NCBI RefSeq assembly: GCF_010915705.1
Contig: NZ_JAAIKE010000014.1
Span: forward strand, 1-49,967
Direction of reading: 5' to 3'
Source of the DNA: Pseudotabrizicola algicola
GTDB taxonomy: Bacteria; Pseudomonadota; Alphaproteobacteria; Rhodobacterales; Rhodobacteraceae
Length of the DNA stretch: 49,967 nt
A program made the translations under genes and the position numbers. Shown one piece after another: positions 27,055-34,699 of this stretch. Positions within the stretch are counted from its first letter, which is position 1. Each line of letters opens with the position of its first letter. The notes below the pieces were generated by a model. The model ran no database searches. It saw nothing but the letters and a program-made list of their open reading frames with translations, and was not told the DNA's origin.

Positions 27055-27574
27055 CGATCTTGACCAAGTCTCCGGCGACGAAGGGAATGAGGCCAAGCGA
27101 AATTGCTTGTGTCAGGCCCACATGAACGGCCAGCCACCCGACACCGAGCGTGTAGATGAGAATGGTTCCAACACCCACGGCGGCCAGCGTGCCAAGAGCA
27201 CTGCGGTGCCAGTCACGGTCAGCAAGAATGCCCACAATTACAGCGGCAGCGAGGAACCCGAACAGATAACCTGCCGTGGGACTGATGAGAAAGGCAATGC
27301 CGCCGCCGCCCGCGAAGACCGGCATGCCAACAGCGCCCTGTAGCAGGTAAGCGACCAGCGTGGCAGCGGCCAAGCGCGCACCAAAACTGAGCGCAATCAA
27401 CAAAACGGCCAAGGTTTGTAGGGTCATTGGCACAGGCCACATTGGCACCTGAATGCGGGCCGACAGTGCAATCACCGCTGTTCCGACTAGCACGAGTGCT
27501 ATTTGTCGCAACAGGCCCATCGTCCCTTGTTGTGGAGTCCAGAGTTTATCAGCGATTGAAGATTGGGTTGTCAC
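26999..27574 (-). CDS. bioY: Biotin transporter BioY (S component)
   Basis: 191 residues, six membrane segments. BioY features: ALSARIQVPMWPVPMTLQTLAVLLIAL, GAVGMPVFAGGGG, PTAGYLFGF and GLIPFVAGDLVKI. It binds and imports biotin, alone or with an ECF module; none is encoded nearby. Its GTG start overlaps the TGA of the biotin carboxylase gene (GTGA), so biotin uptake is co-transcribed with and translationally coupled to the biotin enzyme it would feed. Confidence 0.94.
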   Translation of the reverse strand: MTTQSSIADKLWTPQQGTMGLLRQIALVLVGTAVIALSARIQVPMWPVPMTLQTLAVLLIALSFGARLAAATLVAYLLQGAVGMPVFAGGGGIAFLISPTAGYLFGFLAAAVIVGILADRDWHRSALGTLAAVGVGTILIYTLGVGWLAVHVGLTQAISLGLIPFVAGDLVKIAIAVMILPQVWSLVEKVR

Positions 27575-28953
27575 GATGCGATCTCCTCTTCTGCCGCACT
27601 CAGCAGGTCAATTCTGTGCTCGTCGATGAAACTTGTGTACACGTCACCCGTGACAAAGCTTTCATTTTCCAGACAGGCGATCAGGAAGGTGCGGTTGGTT
27701 TGCAACCCCTGCACCGACATCTCACGCAACGCTTTTGCGGCGTTGGTCCGGGCTTCATGGCGGGTCGCCCCATGTACAATTATCTTCGCAATCATGGGGT
27801 CGTAAAATGGCGTGACGCTGTCACCTTGACGATACCCGCTGTCGATGCGCAAACCTGGAATATCAGCGGGAAGACTGAAGACCGATAGGGTGCCGGGGGA
27901 TGGCATAAAATGCTTGGCTGGGTTTTCTGCATAGAGTCGGCACTCTACAGCGTGGCCCTGACAACCGATGTCGGCTTGCGGCACGCCGTGCAGTGCCCCG
28001 GATGCAAAGCGCAACTGCATCGAGACCAGATCTTGCCCCGTCACCATTTCGGTCACCGGATGTTCGACCTGGATCCGTGTGTTCATCTCTAGAAAGAAGA
28101 ATTCGAAACTTGCGGCATCCACGATGAATTCTATAGTGCCAGCCCCGCTGTAGGCGGTGTGACGGCACAGGGCGACCGCTGCTGCCGTCATGCGCGCACG
28201 CACAGAATCCGGCAATCCGGGGGCAGGGCTTTCCTCTATAACCTTTTGAAAGCGCCGTTGCAGCGAGCAGTCGCGTTCGTAAAGATGAACAGCACCGGCA
28301 GCACCAAAGCCAAAGACCTGAATTTCGATATGCCGGGCTTTTGGCACAAATCGCTCCAGAAACACCGAGCCGTCACCAAACGCCTTGCCCGCCATTGATT
28401 GCGTTGCAGCCACGGTTTCCAGCAGCTTTGCCGGATCATCCACCCTTCGCATGCCGATGCCGCCGCCACCCGCCGCAGCCTTGACAAGGAGGGGATAGCC
28501 AACCTCGGCTCCGGCAGCTTCAACGCCTTCGGTTTCACCTGGAAGGAACCGGCCGGAACCCGGCACGATCGGGACACCGGCCGCCTTGGCCAGATCCCGG
28601 GCGCGCTGCTTGTCACCCATCGCGCGGATGGACTCTGGCGTCGGACCCACCCAAGTAAGTCCGGCAGCAATGACGGCCTCGGCGAAATCGGCGTTCTCTG
28701 CAAGAAAACCGTACCCGGGGTGAATTGCATCTGCGCCGGATTGCCGAGCTGCATCCAGCACCTTGGACACGTCCAGATAGCTTTCACGCGCGGCAGCAGG
28801 GCCGATGGCCAGTGCTTCTTCCGCGTCGGCGACATGCGCTGCGTTCGCGTCGGCTTCGGAATAGACGGCCACGGTGGCAATTCCAAGATCGCGGGCAGAG
28901 CGGAAGATACGACGCGCGATCTCGCCCCGGTTGGCAACAAGGAGCTTTTTCAT
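27571..28953 (-). CDS. Biotin carboxylase subunit of an acyl-CoA carboxylase
   Basis: 460 residues, the three-domain AccC fold without a fused carrier. Motifs: KKLLVANRGEIARRIFRSARD, HPGYGFLAEN, the Gly-rich ATP loop KAAAGGGGIGMRRV, EMNTRIQVEHPVTEMVTG and VECRLYAENP. It carboxylates biotin on the carrier protein using ATP and bicarbonate. The ATG at 28953 follows the carrier gene stop by one base, with GAGG inside the carrier's last codons. An upstream frame extension to 29034 overlaps the carrier gene and is not used. Its carboxyltransferase partner is probably 14868-16403. Confidence 0.94.
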   Translation of the reverse strand: MKKLLVANRGEIARRIFRSARDLGIATVAVYSEADANAAHVADAEEALAIGPAAARESYLDVSKVLDAARQSGADAIHPGYGFLAENADFAEAVIAAGLTWVGPTPESIRAMGDKQRARDLAKAAGVPIVPGSGRFLPGETEGVEAAGAEVGYPLLVKAAAGGGGIGMRRVDDPAKLLETVAATQSMAGKAFGDGSVFLERFVPKARHIEIQVFGFGAAGAVHLYERDCSLQRRFQKVIEESPAPGLPDSVRARMTAAAVALCRHTAYSGAGTIEFIVDAASFEFFFLEMNTRIQVEHPVTEMVTGQDLVSMQLRFASGALHGVPQADIGCQGHAVECRLYAENPAKHFMPSPGTLSVFSLPADIPGLRIDSGYRQGDSVTPFYDPMIAKIIVHGATRHEARTNAAKALREMSVQGLQTNRTFLIACLENESFVTGDVYTSFIDEHRIDLLSAAEEEIAS

Positions 28954-28954
28954 G

Positions 28955-29176
28955 TCACGCCTCGATGCGGGCAACGACAGTGCCTTCGGTGACTGTTGCG
29001 CCTTCCTCAGCAAGGATTTCGACGAGAACGCCATCTTCGGTCGCGGAAACGGGGATCTCCATCTTCATCGACTCGAGAATCATGATCGTATCGCCCTCGG
29101 CAAGTTTCTGGCCAACCTGTGCTTCGATCTTCCAAATATTGCCTGTGATCTCGGTCTTTATGTTGATGATGGTCAT
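28955..29176 (-). CDS. Small biotin carboxyl carrier protein
   Basis: Only 73 residues: a single biotinyl domain with ESMKME, where K38 is the biotin attachment site. It has no N-terminal Pro/Ala linker such as AccB has. It resembles stand-alone biotinyl domains of acyl-CoA carboxylases. AGGAG lies before the ATG. First gene of the carrier, biotin carboxylase, bioY operon, divergent from the hydratase gene across 115 nt that holds the shared TAGTAGTTGC site. Confidence 0.92.
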   Translation of the reverse strand: MTIINIKTEITGNIWKIEAQVGQKLAEGDTIMILESMKMEIPVSATEDGVLVEILAEEGATVTEGTVVARIEA

Positions 29177-29230
29177 TTCGTACTCCTCTGCAATCGCCTG
29201 CCTATCGTCGCATCATAGGCAACGAATTTA

Positions 29231-29250
29231 GTAGTTGCAATAACAACAAC
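29231..29250. promoter_or_regulatory. Imperfect dyad sharing a half-site with 17594-17613
   Basis: GTAGTTGCAATAACAACAAC, preceded by TA, repeats the left half of the TTT-operon palindrome (TAGTAGTTGC identical over 10 bp) and matches its own reverse complement at 14 of 20 positions. It lies between the biotin-carrier and hydratase genes and may coordinate the two halves of the module. Confidence 0.5.
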
Positions 29251-29291
29251 GAATATGTCAAGCATCAGGCGTAGATGAGGGAGATGCACCA

Positions 29292-30131
29292 ATGGATATC
29301 GACAATCTGATGCCTTGGCTGGGGCGCACCGAAAGACGAGATGCCTTCGTAGATGCCTGGCCGGTTGAAGGCTTGCAGGCATTGCTCGACCAGTCGGGTC
29401 CCTGCGTCCCCGGCAGTGAGGCACCACTGCTGTCGCAGTGGCTGTATTTCGGACCAACGGTTGATCAATCGCGGATCGATGTTGATGGCCACCCCAAGCG
29501 GGGAAGATTTTTGCCGCCCGTAGAATTGCCACGCCGCATGTGGGCGGCCAGTGACATTCAGTTTCACGCGCCTTTGCTGATCGGGAAGGACGTGACCAAG
29601 ACCGCAGAAATCGCGGATATTTCATTGAAGCAGGGCGAAAGCGGCGCATTGGTTTTCGTAAAGGTTGCAAACCGGTACGAGAGCGGCGGAACACTTTTGC
29701 TGGAAGAAAACCAGACCCTGGTTTACAGGGACCACCCGCCCGCCAACTCGGCTGCGCCCGCCAGCAAGCAGGCCCCAAAGACACCGGCCTGGACGGTTTG
29801 TCATCGACCGGATGAAACTATGGTGTTCCGCTATTCGGCTGTCACCTTCAATGCGCACCGCATTCATTACGACCGCGCCTATGCGACCGGCGTGGAAGGC
29901 TACGCCGGTGTGATCGTGCAGGGTCAGTTGCTTGCGACATTGATGCTGGAGGCCTGCAAAGCCAACGCTGGTCCCAAGATCCGTCGATTCAGCTTTCGGG
30001 GGGTTCAACCCGTTTTTACCGGCGAAACAGTGTTTGCAGAGGGCCGGGAAAAAGAAGGTGGATGTGATTTATGGATACGCGACGAGATCGGTGTTTTACG
30101 AATGAGCGGCACTGCAGAGCTTGACCATTGA
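29292..30131 (+). CDS. Hotdog-fold hydratase (mesaconyl-C4-CoA/itaconyl-CoA hydratase-like)
   Basis: 279 residues of the double-hotdog MaoC/HTD2-like group (FAS1-like dehydratase). Features: WLYFGPTVDQSRIDVDGHPKRGRFLPPVELPRRMWA, FHAPLLIGKDVTKT, and in the second hotdog VMFRYSAVTFNAHRIHYDRAYAT with the hydratase Asn/His pair, then YAGVIVQGQL. Relatives hydrate mesaconyl-C4-CoA or itaconyl-CoA to citramalyl-CoA. With the acyl-CoA synthetase and CitE-like lyase this gives the activation, hydration and cleavage logic of itaconate or methyl-branched dicarboxylate breakdown. GGGAG lies upstream of the ATG. metK follows 17 nt after the stop. Confidence 0.85.
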   Translation: MDIDNLMPWLGRTERRDAFVDAWPVEGLQALLDQSGPCVPGSEAPLLSQWLYFGPTVDQSRIDVDGHPKRGRFLPPVELPRRMWAASDIQFHAPLLIGKDVTKTAEIADISLKQGESGALVFVKVANRYESGGTLLLEENQTLVYRDHPPANSAAPASKQAPKTPAWTVCHRPDETMVFRYSAVTFNAHRIHYDRAYATGVEGYAGVIVQGQLLATLMLEACKANAGPKIRRFSFRGVQPVFTGETVFAEGREKEGGCDLWIRDEIGVLRMSGTAELDH

Positions 30132-30148
30132 CAGGGGGCGGGGCGCAA

Positions 30149-31267
30149 ATGCAGATCCATAGCGGTCTTTTCACATCCGAAAGTGTGTCCGCCGGACATC
30201 CGGACAAGATTTGTGACCAGATATCAGATGCCATTTTGGATACTTGTCTGGCCCAAGACCCTGGCTCGCGCGTTGCGATGGAAACGGCGATCAAGGGTGA
30301 TCTCCTTTGCCTTATAGGTGAGTTAACCACCCTTGCGGAGTTTGACTTCGAAGCGGTTGCCCGCGATGTCCTGCGGGATATTGGCCATACAGATGGGCGG
30401 TGGGGAGTCGATACTGACCGCATCCGCATTGTAAGGCAGATAAGTCACCAGTCACCCGAAATCAGCAGTGGTGTAAGCCAGGACGACACGGGTGCAGGCG
30501 ATCAAGGCATCATGTTCGGTTTTGCCTGTACCGATACGCCTGAATACATGCCCCTTCCGATTCAACTTTCACACCAACTTATGCGTCAACACCACGCTCT
30601 ACGCAGAACTCCTGTCGGAATGCTTCTTGGACCGGATGCCAAGTCTCAGGTGACTGTACGTTACAAGGGCGGACGCCCGCAGCATGTCTCCCACGTCGTT
30701 ATTTCTTCCCAGCACTCACCGGACCTCGCAATCGAGGATTTGCGCGAAATGCTGCGCGAGGAAATTGCTCGTCCGGCTCTTGGCGGTTGGATTACAGATG
30801 AAACAGTATTCCACCTCAACCCGGCCGGCACATTTCATGTCGGCGGGCCACAGTCTGACGCCGGGCTGACTGGGCGCAAGATTATCGTGGATACTTATGG
30901 GGGTTACGCCCGTCATGGCGGCGGGGCATTTTCAGGAAAAGATGCAACGAAAGTTGATCGATCAGGAGCCTACGCGGCGCGTCAGCTGGCCAAGGATGTT
31001 GTTGCCCGAGGATGGGCGCAGGACTGCGAAGTTCGTGTCGCATATGCAATCGGAGTGGCTGAACCTATCGAGATCTCATTCAATGTTGAACGTGGCGTTT
31101 TCCCGGCCGATCTTTACCGGGAGTGCGGCGTCAATCTTCCGGAACTGATGCGTCCGCGCCGGATAATTGACCGGCTGGGTTTGACTCGCCCGTGCTTTCG
31201 TAAGACTGCGTCCTTTGGACATTTTGGCCAAGCAGGTTTTTCGTGGGAGGAGGGCCTGGCTGCATGA
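30149..31267 (+). CDS. metK: S-adenosylmethionine synthetase (accessory copy)
   Basis: 372 residues. All main catalytic blocks are present: TSESVSAGHPDKICDQISDA with catalytic H17, GAGDQGIMFGFACTDT at about 115, and GGGAFSGKDATKVDRSGAYAARQ in the C-half. It makes S-adenosylmethionine from ATP and methionine. It is slightly shorter than usual (about 385) and sits in a catabolic island, so it is likely an extra copy beside a chromosomal housekeeping metK. The gene is 17 nt after the hydratase gene. No SAM-dependent methyltransferase or cobalamin gene is near. I see no riboswitch-like leader. Confidence 0.93.
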   Translation: MQIHSGLFTSESVSAGHPDKICDQISDAILDTCLAQDPGSRVAMETAIKGDLLCLIGELTTLAEFDFEAVARDVLRDIGHTDGRWGVDTDRIRIVRQISHQSPEISSGVSQDDTGAGDQGIMFGFACTDTPEYMPLPIQLSHQLMRQHHALRRTPVGMLLGPDAKSQVTVRYKGGRPQHVSHVVISSQHSPDLAIEDLREMLREEIARPALGGWITDETVFHLNPAGTFHVGGPQSDAGLTGRKIIVDTYGGYARHGGGAFSGKDATKVDRSGAYAARQLAKDVVARGWAQDCEVRVAYAIGVAEPIEISFNVERGVFPADLYRECGVNLPELMRPRRIIDRLGLTRPCFRKTASFGHFGQAGFSWEEGLAA

Positions 31268-31398
31268 TCCCGTGAAAACTCGCTTCCGGCCAAATTAATA
31301 ATAATGCAGCTTCGAAATTCTGAGCGCCTCCCCGAAATCTCGACAGTGACGGAAGCTACGATCCTACGTCTGCGGGTCAAGCATGAGGAGAACAGGAC

Positions 31399-31590
31399 AT
31401 GTTGAAGCGCAGGAACCACGATGCAGCCTTTTTTGCGCGGGTAGCGTTGGAGGCCGTGACGGGAGAGCGCACCATGTCGGACATGGCCCCGCGTATGGCG
31501 TGCATCCGACGATGATCCATCAACGGAAACGGCCGCTGCTGGAGAGTGCCGCAGGCATCTTCGAGCGCGGCGGCAAGGCGGCAGTAAGTG
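31399..31590 (+). pseudogene. IS3-family OrfA fragment, frameshifted
   Basis: The frame from 31399 reads MLKRRNHDAAFFARVALEAV, then GERTMSDMAPR, the usual OrfA start of IS3-family (IS51/IS150-like) elements. A one-base loss near 31490 shifts the frame; in the next frame YGVHPTMIHQ and AAGIFERGG follow as expected. GAGGAG precedes the ATG. OrfB is missing. Confidence 0.8.
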
Positions 31591-31599
31591 CAAGCCCGA

Positions 31600-31860
31600 T
31601 TAGACCGTGACAGTGTATTTCCACGAGAGCATGTTGTCGATCTGGCTCTGCTTGTTCCCTTGGGCGATGGCGGTGAGCGTTGGTGACAGCCATGCGTGGT
31701 GATCGACGCCCTTCATTTTGTAGGTCTCGATCAGCGACGCGATGACGGCCCAGTTGTCGGCTCCGGCGTCATGTCCGGCGAAGAGGGCGTTCTAACGGTT
31801 CAGGACAACGGGACAGATGGTGCGTTCAACGGTGTTGTTATCGGGCATGTTGCCCGCGGC
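31600..31860 (-). pseudogene. IS66-family transposase (TnpC) C-terminal fragment
   Basis: Reading the minus strand from about 31860: MPDNNTVERTICPVVLNR, an in-frame TAG (Lys position in the family), then NALFAGHDAG, WAVIASLIETYKM and SQIDNMLSWKYTVTV before the stop at 31600-31602. This is the C-terminal end of an IS66 TnpC, truncated and inactivated. It faces, across the catabolic cargo, the IS66 OrfA relic at 2950. Confidence 0.85.
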
Positions 31861-32016
31861 GCCCCAGGATCGGCAAGCAATTCCCGCCCTGTCATGGTAG
31901 GGTTGATTTGTCGGCACAGGAGCGTCGGAGGGCGAAGAAGCGGGCATGCCGTTTTGACTATGAGCTGTGAGCTCGCGTTGTTATCTGGCCGCCCCTGCGA
32001 ATAGGTCCGCCTGATC

Positions 32017-32214
32017 TCAGGCGGTGTAATCTGCAAAAGAATCTGGTGCTATACCGAGTCTTACAAGCACATTAGCAGCAGGTTTACGCCGACTCTCTAT
32101 CGCCTTCGAAGCTTCAACCGCGGCACGGCACAGTGCAACAAAGTTCACCAGACCTCTGAGTGCGCCGCTGCTTTTGTGAACAAACGACGGTGTTTTGAGG
32201 AGAAGCGTGGCCAT
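32017..32214 (-). CDS. Small basic hypothetical protein
   Basis: 65 residues, with GGAGG 4 nt before the ATG at 32214. The sequence starts MATLLLKTPSFVHKSSGAL and ends VLVRLGIAPDSFADYTA, with an amphipathic basic helix in the middle (RAAVEASKAIESRRKP). I do not recognise a family with certainty; the C-terminal LGI..D.FAD pattern recalls small DUF1127-like proteins of alphaproteobacteria. It is the only frame in the 31.3-33.3 kb scrap region that looks intact. Confidence 0.5.
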   Translation of the reverse strand: MATLLLKTPSFVHKSSGALRGLVNFVALCRAAVEASKAIESRRKPAANVLVRLGIAPDSFADYTA

Positions 32215-32457
32215 AGGGCCTCCTGATTTTGGCAATTCCGTACGGTACCAAGTTAGTCGCTTACTCGGCCTGCTGCAATGCAGCGAAGCGGTCTTCCTGT
32301 CATGCGTGAAGCGCATAGCTCAGGCGAAAGGCAACTGCGCGTCTCGCATCGATCAGTGGAGCTTGACCTTGCCGGAGTGGCAGGTCGGCGCATAATTCAT
32401 CCATTTGATTGGTTGTAGCAGGGAGGCAACTTGCGCGTCTCGAGCATGGTGGCCGCC

Positions 32458-32553
32458 ATGACGAAACTCACAGAAATACAGACAACTACACTCAGCGCCG
32501 CGGCCCTGCGCCTCGATAATGCCCTGCCACTGCCAAGGGGGGTGGCCGGGTAG
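32458..32553 (+). pseudogene. Truncated DUF3489-type gene
   Basis: The frame starts MTKLTEIQTTTLSAAALR and NALPLP, which is the common N-terminus of DUF3489 proteins (MTKLTDTQxxxLSAAAxRxDGxxLPLP). It is cut by a TAG after 31 codons, and the rest of the domain is missing. Confidence 0.65.
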
Positions 32554-32647
32554 CGTCCACGGACGTGGTGTAGGGCGAGGTGGCCATCGAGGTGTATGAA
32601 CGAGGTGGAGTTTCGACGCTTCAAACACGCATCACACGGAGACCCCG

Positions 32648-32719
32648 ATGACCAAGACCAACATGGACCTGTCCGAGCTCTTGTCCAAGCACGATCAAGG
32701 CGACCTGCTACGCAGCATC
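32648..32719 (+). pseudogene. IS256-family transposase N-terminal scrap
   Basis: The frame from 32648 reads MTKTNMDLSELLSKHDQGD, then LLRSI, matching the start of IS256-family transposases (MDLxELLxKHDxGDFLRSI). Similarity stops after about 24 codons, indicating truncation or recombination into other sequence. Confidence 0.65.
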
Positions 32720-32813
32720 TGGAAAGGCTTTGGACTCGGACTGGCGGGCGCTTCGTGCGACCGATGCCGTCTCCAGATGGCACGCCAAACTCCTGCAAGC
32801 TTTGGCTTCCGCT

Positions 32814-32962
32814 AGGTGGATTCCGAAGTGGGTGGATTCCGCGTGGTGGATTCTCTGGATTCCGCAAAAGAATCCAGCACGCTCAGGTCGTGATTTCATA
32901 AGTTAATGATATTAGGTGATTTTCGGGCCTGGATCCCGCGAGGTGGATTCCAGGTGGATTCC
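32814..32962 (+). repeat. Cluster of AGGTGGATTCC repeats
   Basis: Three exact copies of AGGTGGATTCC (32814, 32941, 32952; the last two directly tandem) and three variants (near 32831, 32845 and 32855) within 149 bp, plus an inverted GAATCC at 32870. No gene overlaps. Nearby 32720-32813 and 32963-33200 show nothing I can name. Confidence 0.7.
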
Positions 32963-33212
32963 CCGGTGAAAGTGCTTGTCGCTAGCGAAATGCTGCGCTG
33001 CGCCCCCCCGCATACATTCGGGGCCGGGGAGGAACCATGCCAAGGGGGGGCAGAAGCGAAAGTCAGATGAAGGACTTCCTTTGAGCTACCATCTTCGATG
33101 GCAGGGTCCGCCGCAAAAGGGCGGCAAGGTCGTGCTGGGCTGGCTTAGCAGTTGAGCGCATAGCAAGCTTAGCGACTTTGGACTTAAAAATGCACACGTA
33201 AAAAAAATATAG

Positions 33213-33224
33213 TGATTATAATCA
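33213..33224. promoter_or_regulatory. AT-rich palindrome upstream of the restriction gene
   Basis: TGATTATAATCA is a perfect 12-bp palindrome flanked by TATAG on both sides, in an AT-rich patch about 110 nt before the endonuclease ATG. A second dyad, TGTGAA-N10-TTCACA, lies at 33300-33321 directly over the start region. Either could be an operator; the methyltransferase has an N-terminal helix-turn-helix that could bind such a site. Confidence 0.4.
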
Positions 33225-33331
33225 TATAGTTAGAAATTTTTGCTTGGTTTTGGCCCCGGCGAAGGGGTTGTGGCGCCTTGCGGAGTGACCTACCTACCTT
33301 GTGAAGCAATAGAATTTCACAGGAGTGGTCG

Positions 33332-34699
33332 ATGTCATTCGAATATTATCCGCAATCCCTTGGGGATCTGAGAGGCGTTCTCGCTGCGCATGGTGTCAGT
33401 GAAGCGTTGATCAAGCCACTCAGCAAGAACCACAACGACAAGAACCAAGTCTACTCTGGGTCAGACTTCCGCCCGCTGTATCCCTTGTTCGATTTGGAAT
33501 TCCGACTTCGTGGCTCGTCTTCCAGTCAAAAGAAGGGCGCACGGACTGAAGGGCAGGCAATCCAAGAGGCCGTGTTCAAGAGTTTCAGCTGGCTGCGGCA
33601 GGATGGAGGTGAGGTCGCTGCACGCGGTGTTCGGATGATCATTTATGCGCAGTATCCGGAAACCCGGCTCAGCGGATTCCAGACCTCCGAGAATACGATG
33701 CCCGCTGCAATGTCAGTGGAGTTCACAAAAAAGCATCCTGAAATTCCCCGTTACCTTGTTCTTGGGCGCCGCGGCGGTGGTGAAGCACTGGCCGTAATGG
33801 TCGCTGATCCAGGCGCAGCCTTTTGCGATGAGGTCTCAAATCTACCAGCTGCCCCTGGCTCCCGTGTCTGGAAGCACCTGCGCCTTCGTCAGACCGCCGA
33901 CGTACGACTTCAGGCATTGCTGGCAGGCGCTGTCGGTAAGTTGCTTCCGGGCTGTCGACTCGACGCGATGGGAATGACCTTGCCGTTCAACGGAACACAG
34001 GTCTGCGGATATACGCTAGAGCATGCGCTCGGCATCAACCCGAACAGCAATTCACATGGGGACTTCGAGGGAATTGAACTAAAGACCCATACTCAGAACA
34101 AAGTCACGCTCTTTACACCTGAGCCAGATATGGGTGCCTATTCGGATGACTTCACCCACTTCATGACTACGTTTGGCTATCAGGACAATGATGGCAACTG
34201 GCGACTGACGGGCATTCATAGGGTTGGTGTCCGTTGCCCGAAAAGCGGTCTGACACTCCAAATCATGAACCATGAACGCGGCAAGTCGCTTGCGGCCAGC
34301 GCTGATCAGGACGTCCATCTGGCCCTGATCGATGATTTTGGCACGCTGGCTGCTGGCTGGAGCCTCGAGCGGATCCTGAACTGCTGGACCGCCAAGCACA
34401 ACGAGGCAGTTTATATTCCGGCAGTAAAAAAAGACTGCAAAGACCCGGCGCTCCTTGGCATCGGGTACAAATACGATGTTAAGTTCTCTGAAAGCATCAT
34501 GTGGTGTCGGGAAACTTCGGCCGAGCAACTTTTCGAAGCGCTGTACAACGGAACGCTATTCTTGGACCCTGCGCCAAAATATTGTCCAGGGCGACTGCAT
34601 TTGAACAAGCGGCGCTCGCAGTGGCGCGTCAATGACATCCACTCGGCTGCCAAGGAGATTTACAATGATGTTCGGTTCATCACACTGAATGGAGGATGA
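33332..34699 (+). CDS. Type II restriction endonuclease, MvaI/BcnI family
   Basis: 455 residues. The segment at about 243-253, GDFEGIELKTH, carries the PD-(D/E)xK-type catalytic residues of MvaI/BcnI nucleases (Asp, then Glu-x-Lys), with TLEHALGI before it and ITLFTPEP-like sequence (VTLFTPEP) after. MvaI and BcnI cut CCWGG and CCSGG as monomers, so a CCNGG-type site is the inference here. The ~220-residue N-terminal half is longer than in MvaI itself and may be a recognition or regulatory extension. GGAG precedes the ATG. It converges on vsr with a 20-nt overlap; the matching m5C methyltransferase follows. Confidence 0.88.
   Translation: MSFEYYPQSLGDLRGVLAAHGVSEALIKPLSKNHNDKNQVYSGSDFRPLYPLFDLEFRLRGSSSSQKKGARTEGQAIQEAVFKSFSWLRQDGGEVAARGVRMIIYAQYPETRLSGFQTSENTMPAAMSVEFTKKHPEIPRYLVLGRRGGGEALAVMVADPGAAFCDEVSNLPAAPGSRVWKHLRLRQTADVRLQALLAGAVGKLLPGCRLDAMGMTLPFNGTQVCGYTLEHALGINPNSNSHGDFEGIELKTHTQNKVTLFTPEPDMGAYSDDFTHFMTTFGYQDNDGNWRLTGIHRVGVRCPKSGLTLQIMNHERGKSLAASADQDVHLALIDDFGTLAAGWSLERILNCWTAKHNEAVYIPAVKKDCKDPALLGIGYKYDVKFSESIMWCRETSAEQLFEALYNGTLFLDPAPKYCPGRLHLNKRRSQWRVNDIHSAAKEIYNDVRFITLNGG

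Noticed and set aside
30132-30148. SAM riboswitch upstream of metK
   Set aside because: Only 17 nt separate metK from the hydratase gene; no room for an aptamer.
32814-32962. CRISPR array
   Set aside because: Repeats are 11 bp, irregularly spaced and partly tandem, with no cas genes; they do not fit CRISPR structure.
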